Assembly (NCBI GenBank): GCA_009838975.1
Contig: VXQO01000053.1
Location: 1 to 64,000 of the forward strand
Length of the DNA stretch: 64,000 bases
From: Gemmatimonadota bacterium
GTDB lineage: Bacteria > Gemmatimonadota > Gemmatimonadetes > Longimicrobiales > Gaopeijiaceae
Reading direction: 5' to 3'
The position numbers and the translations under genes were made by a program. The notes under the pieces were generated by a model. It ran no database searches. It worked only from the letters and a program-made list of their open reading frames with translations, and was not told the DNA's origin. Position 1 is the first letter of the stretch. Each line of letters begins with the position of its first letter. Below, in pieces: positions 34,997 through 41,382 of this stretch.

Positions 34997-36379
34997 ATGT
35001 CCCAACGGAGCATGCCAGCGGCCGGAAGCGCTACGCCCCGCGCGATCGCGCTTGTCGCGGCCGGGTTGGCCACGTGTGCGCTTCTCGCCGTGGTTGCCGG
35101 CGCGGTGTTTCCGCAGGCTCCCCGCGACGGACACCCGGGCGGTTTCCAGGCCTCGGAGGCCGCGATCGGCAGCGCCGCCCTCTCCCATCCCTCCGACACC
35201 GTCCTGCGCGTGACCTTCCTGGATGTGGGCCAGGGAGATGCCGTGCTGCTGCAGGCGCCCGAGGGGCAGACCGCGCTCGTTGATGCGGGGCGGTACGACG
35301 TGGTGCCGCTTCTGACGGAGATGGGCGTGGAGCGGATCGATCTGCTGGTGGCGACGCATCCGCATGCGGATCACATCGGGGGGATGGCGCGCGTGATCGA
35401 GTCGATGCCGGTGCGCTTCTACATGGACAACGGCGATCCGCATTCGACGGCGACCTACCGGCGGCTGCTGGGTGCCCTCGATGCGCGGCCGGAGATCACG
35501 TACCTGGAAGCGCTGCCGAGGACGATTTCGCTGGGGAGTGCCGACATCGAGGTGCTGCCGCTGCTGCCCCGTGGCACGACGGATCACAACAACCGGTCCG
35601 TAGCGCTGGTGGTGCGTTTCGGAAGCTTCACCGCGTTCCTGAGCGGCGATTCGGAGATCCGGCAGCTGACGGACCTGGTGGGCCGGGGTGTCGTTCCCCG
35701 GATGACGCTGCTGAAAGCGCCCCATCACGGAAGCGACAACGGTTTTACGCCGGGTTTCCTGCGGACCGGACGGCCCGAGGTGGTCGTGATCTCGGTGGGC
35801 AGGAACAGCCATGGGCACCCCAGGCCAGCCGCGTTGAGCGCGTACGCGGGAGGCGGGGCGAGGGTGTTTCGTACGGACATCGACGGGCACGTAGCCATAC
35901 AGGGGTACCGGGATGGTGGGTACGGGGTGGCGCACGGGCAGCAGCTGGCGTCGCTGAGGACGGAAGGAACGGGCGACCGGGACCGGGTTCGGGTGGGGGA
36001 GGCGGTTGGCCCGGCAGCGGTCGTCGGTGGCGGCGCGGCCGCCGCGACCGGTGCCGGGGTACGGGTGAGCGTGCACGCCGACGCGCCCGGGGACGACCAC
36101 CGGAACCTCAACGGAGAATACGCGGTATTGCAGAATCAGGGGAGCCGGGGCCTGGCCATCGGCGGGTGGACGCTCTGCGACGGCGCCAGCCATTGCTTCC
36201 GGTTTCCGGCGGGAGCGGTTCTGGAGGCCGGTGGCACGGTCGTCGTCTACACCGGTTCGGGACGGCCCGACGGCGAACGTTACTACATGGGCATGGGGAG
36301 GGCGGTGTGGAACAACAACGGCGATACGGCGACACTGCGCGACGGAACAGGCGTGACGGTGGCCGTGTTCCGGTACTGA
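34997..36379 (+). CDS. ComEC-like metallo-beta-lactamase with lamin-tail domain
   Basis: A 460-residue exported protein. Residues about 15-38 form a signal or anchor helix. The metallo-beta-lactamase domain begins VTFLDVGQGDAVLLQ (73-87), with metal ligands HPHADH at 121-126 and later KAPHHGSDNG and FLSGDSE. This matches the stand-alone version of the ComEC C-terminal domain, a nuclease-like fold. After a Gly/Ala-rich linker, a lamin-tail domain (LNGEYAVLQNQGSRGLAIGGWTL to RAVWNNNGDTATLRD, about 335-455) follows, as in secreted nuclease-like proteins. The ATG at 34997 is preferred over 65 extra upstream residues of Arg-rich nonsense. A DUF3006 gene follows. Confidence 0.85.
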   Translation: MSQRSMPAAGSATPRAIALVAAGLATCALLAVVAGAVFPQAPRDGHPGGFQASEAAIGSAALSHPSDTVLRVTFLDVGQGDAVLLQAPEGQTALVDAGRYDVVPLLTEMGVERIDLLVATHPHADHIGGMARVIESMPVRFYMDNGDPHSTATYRRLLGALDARPEITYLEALPRTISLGSADIEVLPLLPRGTTDHNNRSVALVVRFGSFTAFLSGDSEIRQLTDLVGRGVVPRMTLLKAPHHGSDNGFTPGFLRTGRPEVVVISVGRNSHGHPRPAALSAYAGGGARVFRTDIDGHVAIQGYRDGGYGVAHGQQLASLRTEGTGDRDRVRVGEAVGPAAVVGGGAAAATGAGVRVSVHADAPGDDHRNLNGEYAVLQNQGSRGLAIGGWTLCDGASHCFRFPAGAVLEAGGTVVVYTGSGRPDGERYYMGMGRAVWNNNGDTATLRDGTGVTVAVFRY

Positions 36380-36390
36380 GGCGTCGGTAC

Positions 36391-36687
36391 GTGGACAGGG
36401 ATCCGGGCAGCGGCCGGCCAGAGAGCGTCTGGGTCGTCGACCGCATCGAAGGCGCCGTGGCGGTGCTGGTTCGGGATGAGGACGCGCACCATGAGGACGT
36501 GCCCGTGACACTCCTGCCTGCCGGCGTGGGAGAGGGCGCGGTGTTGCGGGTTCCGGAGTTCGGGGACAGCCCGGCCTGGGCGCACGCGACAGTCGACGAG
36601 GAGTTGCGCATGGCCAGACTGCGCGAGGCGGAAGAGGTGCTGGACCGCCTCCGAAGGCGTGACCCCGGTGGGGACGTGGTCCTCTAG
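36391..36687 (+). CDS. DUF3006 domain protein
   Basis: A 98-residue protein starting at GTG 36391 (GAGG nine bases upstream), 11 bp after the metallo-beta-lactamase gene. The core VWVVDRIEGAVAVLVRDEDAHHEDVPVTLLPAGVGEGAVLRV, residues about 13-55, matches the DUF3006 pattern (D-R-I-E-G, then L-P-x-G-x-x-E-G-x-V). The C-terminal part is a charged helix ending RLRRRDPGGDVVL. DUF3006 genes are often next to ComEC-like metallo-beta-lactamase genes. There is no signal peptide, so it is cytoplasmic. Function unknown. Confidence 0.82.
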   Translation: MDRDPGSGRPESVWVVDRIEGAVAVLVRDEDAHHEDVPVTLLPAGVGEGAVLRVPEFGDSPAWAHATVDEELRMARLREAEEVLDRLRRRDPGGDVVL

Positions 36688-36690
36688 CCC

Positions 36691-37122
36691 ATGACAGGAT
36701 CAGGCCGGGCGCGGATCGCCATGAGGTGGACGAGCGCGGTTGTTGCGCTCGTGCTGCTGCCGTCCATTGCGCCCGACCTGTTCGACCTGGGGTGTCCCCA
36801 CCACCTCGGGCATGCGGATGCGGAGGAGCACGCTCACGAAGCGGTCCACCACAGCGCAGCCGCGGACCACGCCAGCGCCGGTGAGCATATCACGGCGCTC
36901 GCCGCGAGCCACGACGCCCACGACGGCACCCTGCCCCCGCCCTGCACATGCGTCGGCAGCTGCCCTACATCCGCCGGGCCCTCCGTTGCCGCGGGTCCCG
37001 TCGCGACCGCCCCGGCGATTCAGGCCACCTCCCCAGCCCGGGCCACCCCCACCGTCGACCGCGCTCCGGCCCGGCGCGCCCCCTACACCCTGCCCTTCGC
37101 GAACGGTCCTCCTCTCGTGTGA
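36691..37122 (+). CDS. His/Cys-rich exported protein, possible metal binder
   Basis: A 143-residue protein with a short hydrophobic N-terminus (WTSAVVALVLLPSIAP, about 13-28), likely a signal peptide. Residues 37-77 hold 11 His in pairs and His-x-His patterns (GCPHHLGHADAEEHAHEAVHH), followed by CTCVGSC at 85-91 and a Pro/Ala-rich tail ending in LPFANGPPLV. Such composition is typical of small periplasmic metal-binding proteins of copper- or zinc-responsive operons. It is not a family I can name. It starts 3 bp after the DUF3006 stop and lies 87 bp before a Met/His-rich outer-membrane protein. Metal binding is inference from composition and neighbour. Confidence 0.75.
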   Translation: MTGSGRARIAMRWTSAVVALVLLPSIAPDLFDLGCPHHLGHADAEEHAHEAVHHSAAADHASAGEHITALAASHDAHDGTLPPPCTCVGSCPTSAGPSVAAGPVATAPAIQATSPARATPTVDRAPARRAPYTLPFANGPPLV

Positions 37123-37209
37123 ATCCGGCGCCGACCCCGGCGCGCGCTGCCGGTGCGTATGCCCGGCGAAACAGCAATTCAACGGATTCAATCAAGAGAG
37201 GATACTCAT

Positions 37210-38247
37210 ATGCGCATGTTGGTATGCCTGGGTGCGGCGATCGCGCTTGCGGCCGTCTCGCCGGCACTCGTTCAGGCCCAGTACGAATGGACCTCGTCCC
37301 GTCCGGACGGTCACGCGCCCATCGGTGTCATGGGCGATCACACCCACGAGCACGGCGAATTCATGCTCTCCTACCGCTTCATGCGGATGTTCATGGAGGG
37401 GAACCTCGACGGGAACGACGAACTCGACGTCAGCGAGATCCACCGGAGCTTCATGGTGGCGCCGCTCGACATGACGATGACGATGCACATGGCCGGGCTG
37501 ATGTACGCGCCCAGCGACATGGTCACCCTCCTGGTCATGACCAACTGGCTCGACCAGTCGATGAACCACGAGACGCGCCCCGGCGGCATGTTCGAGGCCG
37601 CTTCGTCCGGGCTGGGCGACACCAGCCTGGGCGCGCTCATTGGCGTCAAGCGGACCGGACCCGTTCGCATGCACCTGAACGCGGGCGTGTCGATCCCGAC
37701 CGGGTCCATCGAGGAGACCGGCGTCAATCCAATGAGCATGGGCCGCGCGGTGCAGATGCCCTATCCCATGCAGCTGGGCTCGGGCACATGGGACTTCACC
37801 CCGGGGGTCACTGTCCTGGGGATGAACGAGAGCGTGTCCTGGGGACTCCAGGCCAGGACCGTCGTTCGGATGGGCGAAAACAGCCGCGGCTACACGAAGG
37901 GCGGCCAGACCGACGCGACACTGTGGTTCGCGGTGAAGCCGGGCGACCGGCTGAGCCTCTCGGCCCGCATGCTCACGAGGACCTGGGGCAACTATTCCGG
38001 TCACGACGAGGCCTACGGCAACCTGATGATGGTCCCCACGGTCAATGAGCAGCGGCGCGGAGGCACGCGCGTCGATCTGCCCCTCGGGTTCAACTTCTAC
38101 TTCCCGGATGGGGCGCTGAGCGGGCACCGGATCGCCGCCGAGTGGCACATCCCGGTCTACCAGAACCTCCAGGGGCCTCAGCTGGCAACCGACTGGGTGC
38201 TGACGATCGGCTGGCAGAAGTCGTTCGCGCCGTTCGGGCACGACTGA
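37210..38247 (+). CDS. Outer-membrane transporter-like protein, Met/His-rich
   Basis: A 345-residue protein with a signal peptide (MLVCLGAAIALAAVSPALVQA) and a beta-barrel-like body. Sequence pattern FMLSYRFMRMFMEGNLDGND, FMVAPLDMTMTMHMAGLMYAPSD and NAGVSIPTGSIEETG matches the family of putative outer-membrane transporters related to the phenol-degradation MetA type. In proteobacteria, as I recall, relatives often sit beside copper-resistance genes. The mature part is unusually rich in Met (for example residues 95-120). It ends in a barrel strand TDWVLTIGWQKSFAPFGHD. The ATG at 37210 has GAGAGG eight bases upstream. Predicted role in metal (copper) handling is inference. Confidence 0.8.
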   Translation: MRMLVCLGAAIALAAVSPALVQAQYEWTSSRPDGHAPIGVMGDHTHEHGEFMLSYRFMRMFMEGNLDGNDELDVSEIHRSFMVAPLDMTMTMHMAGLMYAPSDMVTLLVMTNWLDQSMNHETRPGGMFEAASSGLGDTSLGALIGVKRTGPVRMHLNAGVSIPTGSIEETGVNPMSMGRAVQMPYPMQLGSGTWDFTPGVTVLGMNESVSWGLQARTVVRMGENSRGYTKGGQTDATLWFAVKPGDRLSLSARMLTRTWGNYSGHDEAYGNLMMVPTVNEQRRGGTRVDLPLGFNFYFPDGALSGHRIAAEWHIPVYQNLQGPQLATDWVLTIGWQKSFAPFGHD

Positions 38248-38249
38248 GG

Positions 38250-38316
38250 GCTGAAGCCTGGGGGTGTTGAGGCGGGGGGCGGTCGATGGGGCCGTCCCCC
38301 GCCTCGACGCTTCAGC
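38250..38316. terminator. Nested bidirectional hairpin terminator
   Basis: Between the convergent barrel and propeller genes lies a nested structure. The outer 8-bp stem is GCTGAAGC (38250-38257) with GCTTCAGC (38309-38316). The inner 14-bp stem is 38269-38282 with 38292-38305 (one G-T pair), around a TCGATGGGG loop. The propeller stop codon (38312-38314) is inside the outer arm. There is no U tract; the strength and position suggest a two-way transcription end. Confidence 0.7.
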
Positions 38317-39559
38317 GCACCTCCAGCCGGTGCAGGTGCACGCTCTGGACGCCGAGCTCCGACTCGCGTTGCAGCAGCACGTAGTCGGCTCCGAATTCCC
38401 GAACCGAGCCCGGTATCCGGGCGGGAAGGTGGCAGAGGAAACGACCGTCGGGCTCGAAGGCGAGCCAGCCGCGGTCCTCGCGCGGCCGATCGTATTGGGC
38501 GACCCAGATCCGCCCGTCGCGCCCGATCATGATGGACGAAATCGCCGGGAACAGTTCAGCCACCGGGCGTTCCGGGCTGATCCTGGCGTCGTCGAACTCT
38601 CCCCACTCCCGCTCTCCCGGTCGGCGGCGACGCGCGATGTAGTCTTCACGCCAGGCGCGCACGTCGGCGGCGGTGACTTCCCTGTCGGGCTCGGTCCAGC
38701 GCACGATCAATCGGAGGTTGAACTGGTCGTCCAACACCCTCACCTCCGTCTCGCTGCCGTGCCCCAGCACGACAGTGGAACCGCCCGCGTCGACCTCCGC
38801 GAACGACTGGAAGAGGGGGTATAGCCAGAAATTCTCGGCATCACTGACCTGGCCGCTGGTCCGGTCGGGAATGCGAGCCAGGTTGCCGACAAGCCCGCCA
38901 TCGGGATCGTACACCAGGACCATCAGGGTGTCAGCCACGCTGAAGTTCTCGTTGCGAGCCCTTTTGCTGCTCGTATTCAGGCTGTATCCGTTGTCCAGGA
39001 CGCCGCCTGACGCCGGCGGATTGGGAAGAATCGGTGAGGGATTGACCTGACGGACGAACTCGCCCTCCGGTGTGAAGAGGTTGTAGCGCCATGGACGGTA
39101 GTCGCCGACCCAGAGCGTGTCGCCCGCCGTAATCCACAGCAGGAAGGGATCCCGGAACTCGCCGGGTCCCTCGCCGTGCCGGCCCATGGTGCGCAGGTGT
39201 GCGCCGGTTTCGTCGTAGATGCGCACCTCGGCGCTGTTTCGGTCTACCGCCACGATCGACCCGTCCGACAAGCGAGCTGCGCCCCGGATATAGGAGAACC
39301 ACTGGGTTTCGTCGCCCTCGTTTTCGCCGATTGCTGCAGTCGGTTCGTCGCTGATTGCGCACGTCGCATCCGAGTCCGCCGGATGGCTGGTGACGATCTG
39401 GACGCCGGCGCTGTTGATCGCGATATCGGGTACTCGCTCGGCCACGGGGCCGCACGCTGCCGCCAGGAGGGCGCAGCACGCCGCGACAACGGCCGGCAGG
39501 TGGTGCGGCGTGCGCCCGGAAGATACCCTGAGTGCGCCCGTACTCATTCCGAGACCCAT
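38312..39559 (-). CDS. 6-bladed beta-propeller lipoprotein
   Basis: A 415-residue predicted lipoprotein: signal sequence with lipobox LLAAAC at about residue 36, then a propeller body with repeats such as GSIVAVDRNSAEVRIYDETGAHL, GRHGEGPGEFRDPFLL and GDTLWVGDYRPWRYNLFTPEGEF. The GEGPGEF motif and DSIVAVD-type strands match the 6-bladed propeller family, and the gene is similar in build to 21461-22690. ATG at 39559 has AGGGG eight bases upstream. It is divergent from the PadR gene and shares its operator region, so it is a likely target of that regulator. Confidence 0.85.
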   Translation of the reverse strand: MGLGMSTGALRVSSGRTPHHLPAVVAACCALLAAACGPVAERVPDIAINSAGVQIVTSHPADSDATCAISDEPTAAIGENEGDETQWFSYIRGAARLSDGSIVAVDRNSAEVRIYDETGAHLRTMGRHGEGPGEFRDPFLLWITAGDTLWVGDYRPWRYNLFTPEGEFVRQVNPSPILPNPPASGGVLDNGYSLNTSSKRARNENFSVADTLMVLVYDPDGGLVGNLARIPDRTSGQVSDAENFWLYPLFQSFAEVDAGGSTVVLGHGSETEVRVLDDQFNLRLIVRWTEPDREVTAADVRAWREDYIARRRRPGEREWGEFDDARISPERPVAELFPAISSIMIGRDGRIWVAQYDRPREDRGWLAFEPDGRFLCHLPARIPGSVREFGADYVLLQRESELGVQSVHLHRLEVR

Positions 39560-39637
39560 GTCCAGTTCCCCTTTTTCGTGCAAGCGTTTCCGCCGACAGC
39601 TTCCGTCCGCGCCGGTGCGAAATGGTCCGACAGGCCT

Positions 39638-39665
39638 TTGATCTCGCAGCGAACCGACATACATT
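39638..39665 (+). promoter_or_regulatory. Probable padR promoter
   Basis: Plus-strand TTGATC (39638-39643), 16-bp spacer, TACATT (39660-39665). The start near 39672 would fall inside the TGTAC-N6-GTACA repeat, so PadR could repress itself. GAGAGG precedes the GTG start by six bases. Confidence 0.45.
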
Positions 39666-39691
39666 GTACATCAAGGTACATTGTTTCACAA
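39663..39691 (-). promoter_or_regulatory. Probable divergent promoter of the propeller lipoprotein
   Basis: Minus-strand TTGTGA (39686-39691), 17-bp spacer and TACAAT (39663-39668), a five-of-six match to the -10 consensus. Its -10 overlaps that of the padR promoter on the other strand. Confidence 0.5.
39665..39680. promoter_or_regulatory. Candidate PadR operator, TGTAC-N6-GTACA
   Basis: Perfect inverted repeat TGTAC (39665-39669) and GTACA (39676-39680) with a 6-bp centre, overlapping the -10 elements of both divergent promoters. PadR-family operators are commonly ATGT/ACAT-type dyads of this size. It is the only A/T-rich dyad in the 149-bp intergenic region. Confidence 0.55.
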
Positions 39692-39708
39692 GATATGAGA
39701 GGCATACC

Positions 39709-40050
39709 GTGAAGAGGCCGGTATCGAAGGAACTCGTGGCAGCGTCCTCGCGGCCCATGGTCCTGTCCATCCTGGCGGGAGGCGAGAACTACGGATACGA
39801 GATCCTGAAACAGGTCAGGCTGCTATCGGGCGGCAGGCTCGAATGGTCTGACGGAATGCTCTACCCGGTCCTTCACCGCCTGGAGCGGGACGGGTTGATC
39901 AACGGCCGCTGGCAACTCACCGACGAGGGACGGCGTCGGAAGTACTATCGGCTGACCGCCCGCGGAAAGGGGCAGCTGGCTACGGATCGGGAGAACTGGC
40001 GCATGGTCCACGGGGTACTCGAAACGTCATGGGGAGGCGGGCATGTCTGA
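39709..40050 (+). CDS. PadR family transcriptional regulator
   Basis: A 113-residue winged-helix repressor. The helix-turn-helix and wing are seen in MVLSILAGGENYGYEILKQV (about 17-36), EWSDGMLYPVLHRLERDGLI and RRKYYRLTARGKGQL, all PadR hallmarks. GTG at 39709 gives MKRPVSKELVAASS. The next gene, a membrane protein with a permease-prefix-like N-terminus, overlaps by 8 bp; PadR genes are often paired with such genes. It probably senses an unknown ligand and controls its own operon and the divergent lipoprotein. Confidence 0.92.
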   Translation: MKRPVSKELVAASSRPMVLSILAGGENYGYEILKQVRLLSGGRLEWSDGMLYPVLHRLERDGLINGRWQLTDEGRRRKYYRLTARGKGQLATDRENWRMVHGVLETSWGGGHV

Positions 40051-40675
40051 CATGGAGCGGGCGATCGAGCACTGGCGCCGGAAGCTGGAGCGACGGTCCG
40101 GGCTGACGGTACGCGAGGTGGACGAGCTGGAGGACCATCTCCGGGCGAGACTCGAGGTGGAACTGGAGCTGAACGGGGGGGTGGAGCCAGCCGGGACACT
40201 TCGGGATGTCCTGGATGAGATCGGCGAGGCAAGTGCGCTTTCGCGAGAGTTCGCGAAGGCGGGTTGGATCAGATGGCGCCAGCTTGTGGTTGCCGGTTGG
40301 GCGCTGTTCGGAGTCTCCCTGTTCCTTCCGGTATTCGGAGAGTTCTCGATCCGGTACGGATATGACGTCTTCTGGGAGCGCTGGCCGATCTGTTTGCCCC
40401 TGTTCCTGACGCTGTGGGAGGCAGGGCGCTACGATCCCTCAAGAAGTCGCGTACTGGCCTGGCTCAACGCTGCTGCAGCGTTCTACCTGGTGGTTGTCGG
40501 AATGGACCAGCTCGTCCGAGGCAACAGCGCCATCATAGTCGGCGATACGATCCGATCCGGCAGCTTCCTCGTCGGGTTCTGGACCTGGACCATCGCGCAG
40601 TTGCTCGTAGCGACGGGTTGTTGGTTGCGTACGGGCCGGTGGGTGTCGGCCGGGGCCCTGCGGGCGCCGGGCTGA
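40043..40675 (+). CDS. Permease-prefix-like membrane protein next to padR
   Basis: A 210-residue protein. The N-terminal 70 residues are soluble and charged (ERAIEHWRRKLERRSGLTVREVDELEDHL), resembling the permease prefix / DUF1700-type domain that accompanies PadR regulators. It contains LRDVLDEIGEASALSREFAK. Four hydrophobic helices follow (about 82-100, 112-125, 134-152, 172-190). It overlaps the PadR gene by 8 bp and precedes a second small membrane protein. It may be a membrane partner or anti-regulator of PadR; function not known. Confidence 0.8.
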   Translation: MSDMERAIEHWRRKLERRSGLTVREVDELEDHLRARLEVELELNGGVEPAGTLRDVLDEIGEASALSREFAKAGWIRWRQLVVAGWALFGVSLFLPVFGEFSIRYGYDVFWERWPICLPLFLTLWEAGRYDPSRSRVLAWLNAAAAFYLVVVGMDQLVRGNSAIIVGDTIRSGSFLVGFWTWTIAQLLVATGCWLRTGRWVSAGALRAPG

Positions 40676-40712
40676 GGACAGGGGCCGGCATCAAATCTGA
40701 AAGGGTGATCCA

Positions 40713-41129
40713 ATGAGCCAGGAAAACAGACAATGGCGTCGGCTGGTGTTCGCCGCGTGGGCAGTGTTCGCGGTTTCGTTCGTCTTGCCGGCCTATGTCC
40801 AGGGGGGCTCCGAGCTCGGCTGGGAAGCGTTCCTGAATGCACTGTTTTTTGGGGAGTGGACCGGGAAGGTGAGCGCGCTCACGAACCTGCTCATGCTCGC
40901 CAGCCTGGCGACGCTGCGGGCCAGGTGGACCCGTAGTCGGCTCGTGGGCGGCCGCTGGCTTCCACTGGTTCTGGGCGGGGCAGGTGTTCTGAATCTCGTG
41001 TACTGGCCGATCTGGGTGGCCGACTCAAGCAGTGTAACGGGTCTCCTCGCGGGTTACTGGTTGTGGGCGGCTTCCTTCCCGGGTGTCGCCCTGGGCCTGT
41101 GGATGCTCGCATCGAAACGACAGATGTAA
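40713..41129 (+). CDS. Small four-helix membrane protein
   Basis: A 138-residue integral membrane protein with hydrophobic segments at about 10-27, 54-67, 84-101 and 110-130 and no recognisable family. Its WRRLVFAAWAVFAVSFVLPAY opening resembles the WRQLVVAGWALFGVSLFLPVF helix of the preceding gene (residues about 77-97), so the two may be related by duplication. It starts 37 bp after that gene and belongs to the same PadR operon. Confidence 0.75.
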   Translation: MSQENRQWRRLVFAAWAVFAVSFVLPAYVQGGSELGWEAFLNALFFGEWTGKVSALTNLLMLASLATLRARWTRSRLVGGRWLPLVLGGAGVLNLVYWPIWVADSSSVTGLLAGYWLWAASFPGVALGLWMLASKRQM

Positions 41130-41382
41130 TCCAGACATGACATAGTGACGTGTCTGCTTTACATGTTGCTGGCGTCGGTGGATCATCCATGCGCGGTCGT
41201 CCGAGGTCGATAGCGGTCCAGCTCGATCGTGTCCTCCAGCTCGCGAGCCCTGGCTGAGTCGTACGCGGCCGGCACTTCCGGGAGGTGACGGGGTCAAGTC
41301 TATCAAGACCGTCTTTCGCTCCTCATCAGCGCGGGTGTAGGTTCCGCCACAAGGCCCACCGACCCCAAGGAGCAAAGCCGTC
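41130..41382. other. Intergenic stretch with a possible coding remnant
   Basis: 253 bp with no intact gene. On the minus strand a short open stretch (41188-41286) reads PEVPAAYDSARARELEDTIE followed by LDRYRPRTTAHG and a stop, with GC-rich third positions but no upstream start and a TGA a few codons earlier. It may be the end of a decayed gene. The right end holds AAGGAG (41367-41372) before the S9 peptidase start. Confidence 0.4.

Noticed and set aside
39661-39684. Short direct repeats (GTACAT) read as a CRISPR-like or tandem repeat
   Set aside because: They are the two arms of a single dyad; there is no array or spacer structure anywhere in the window.
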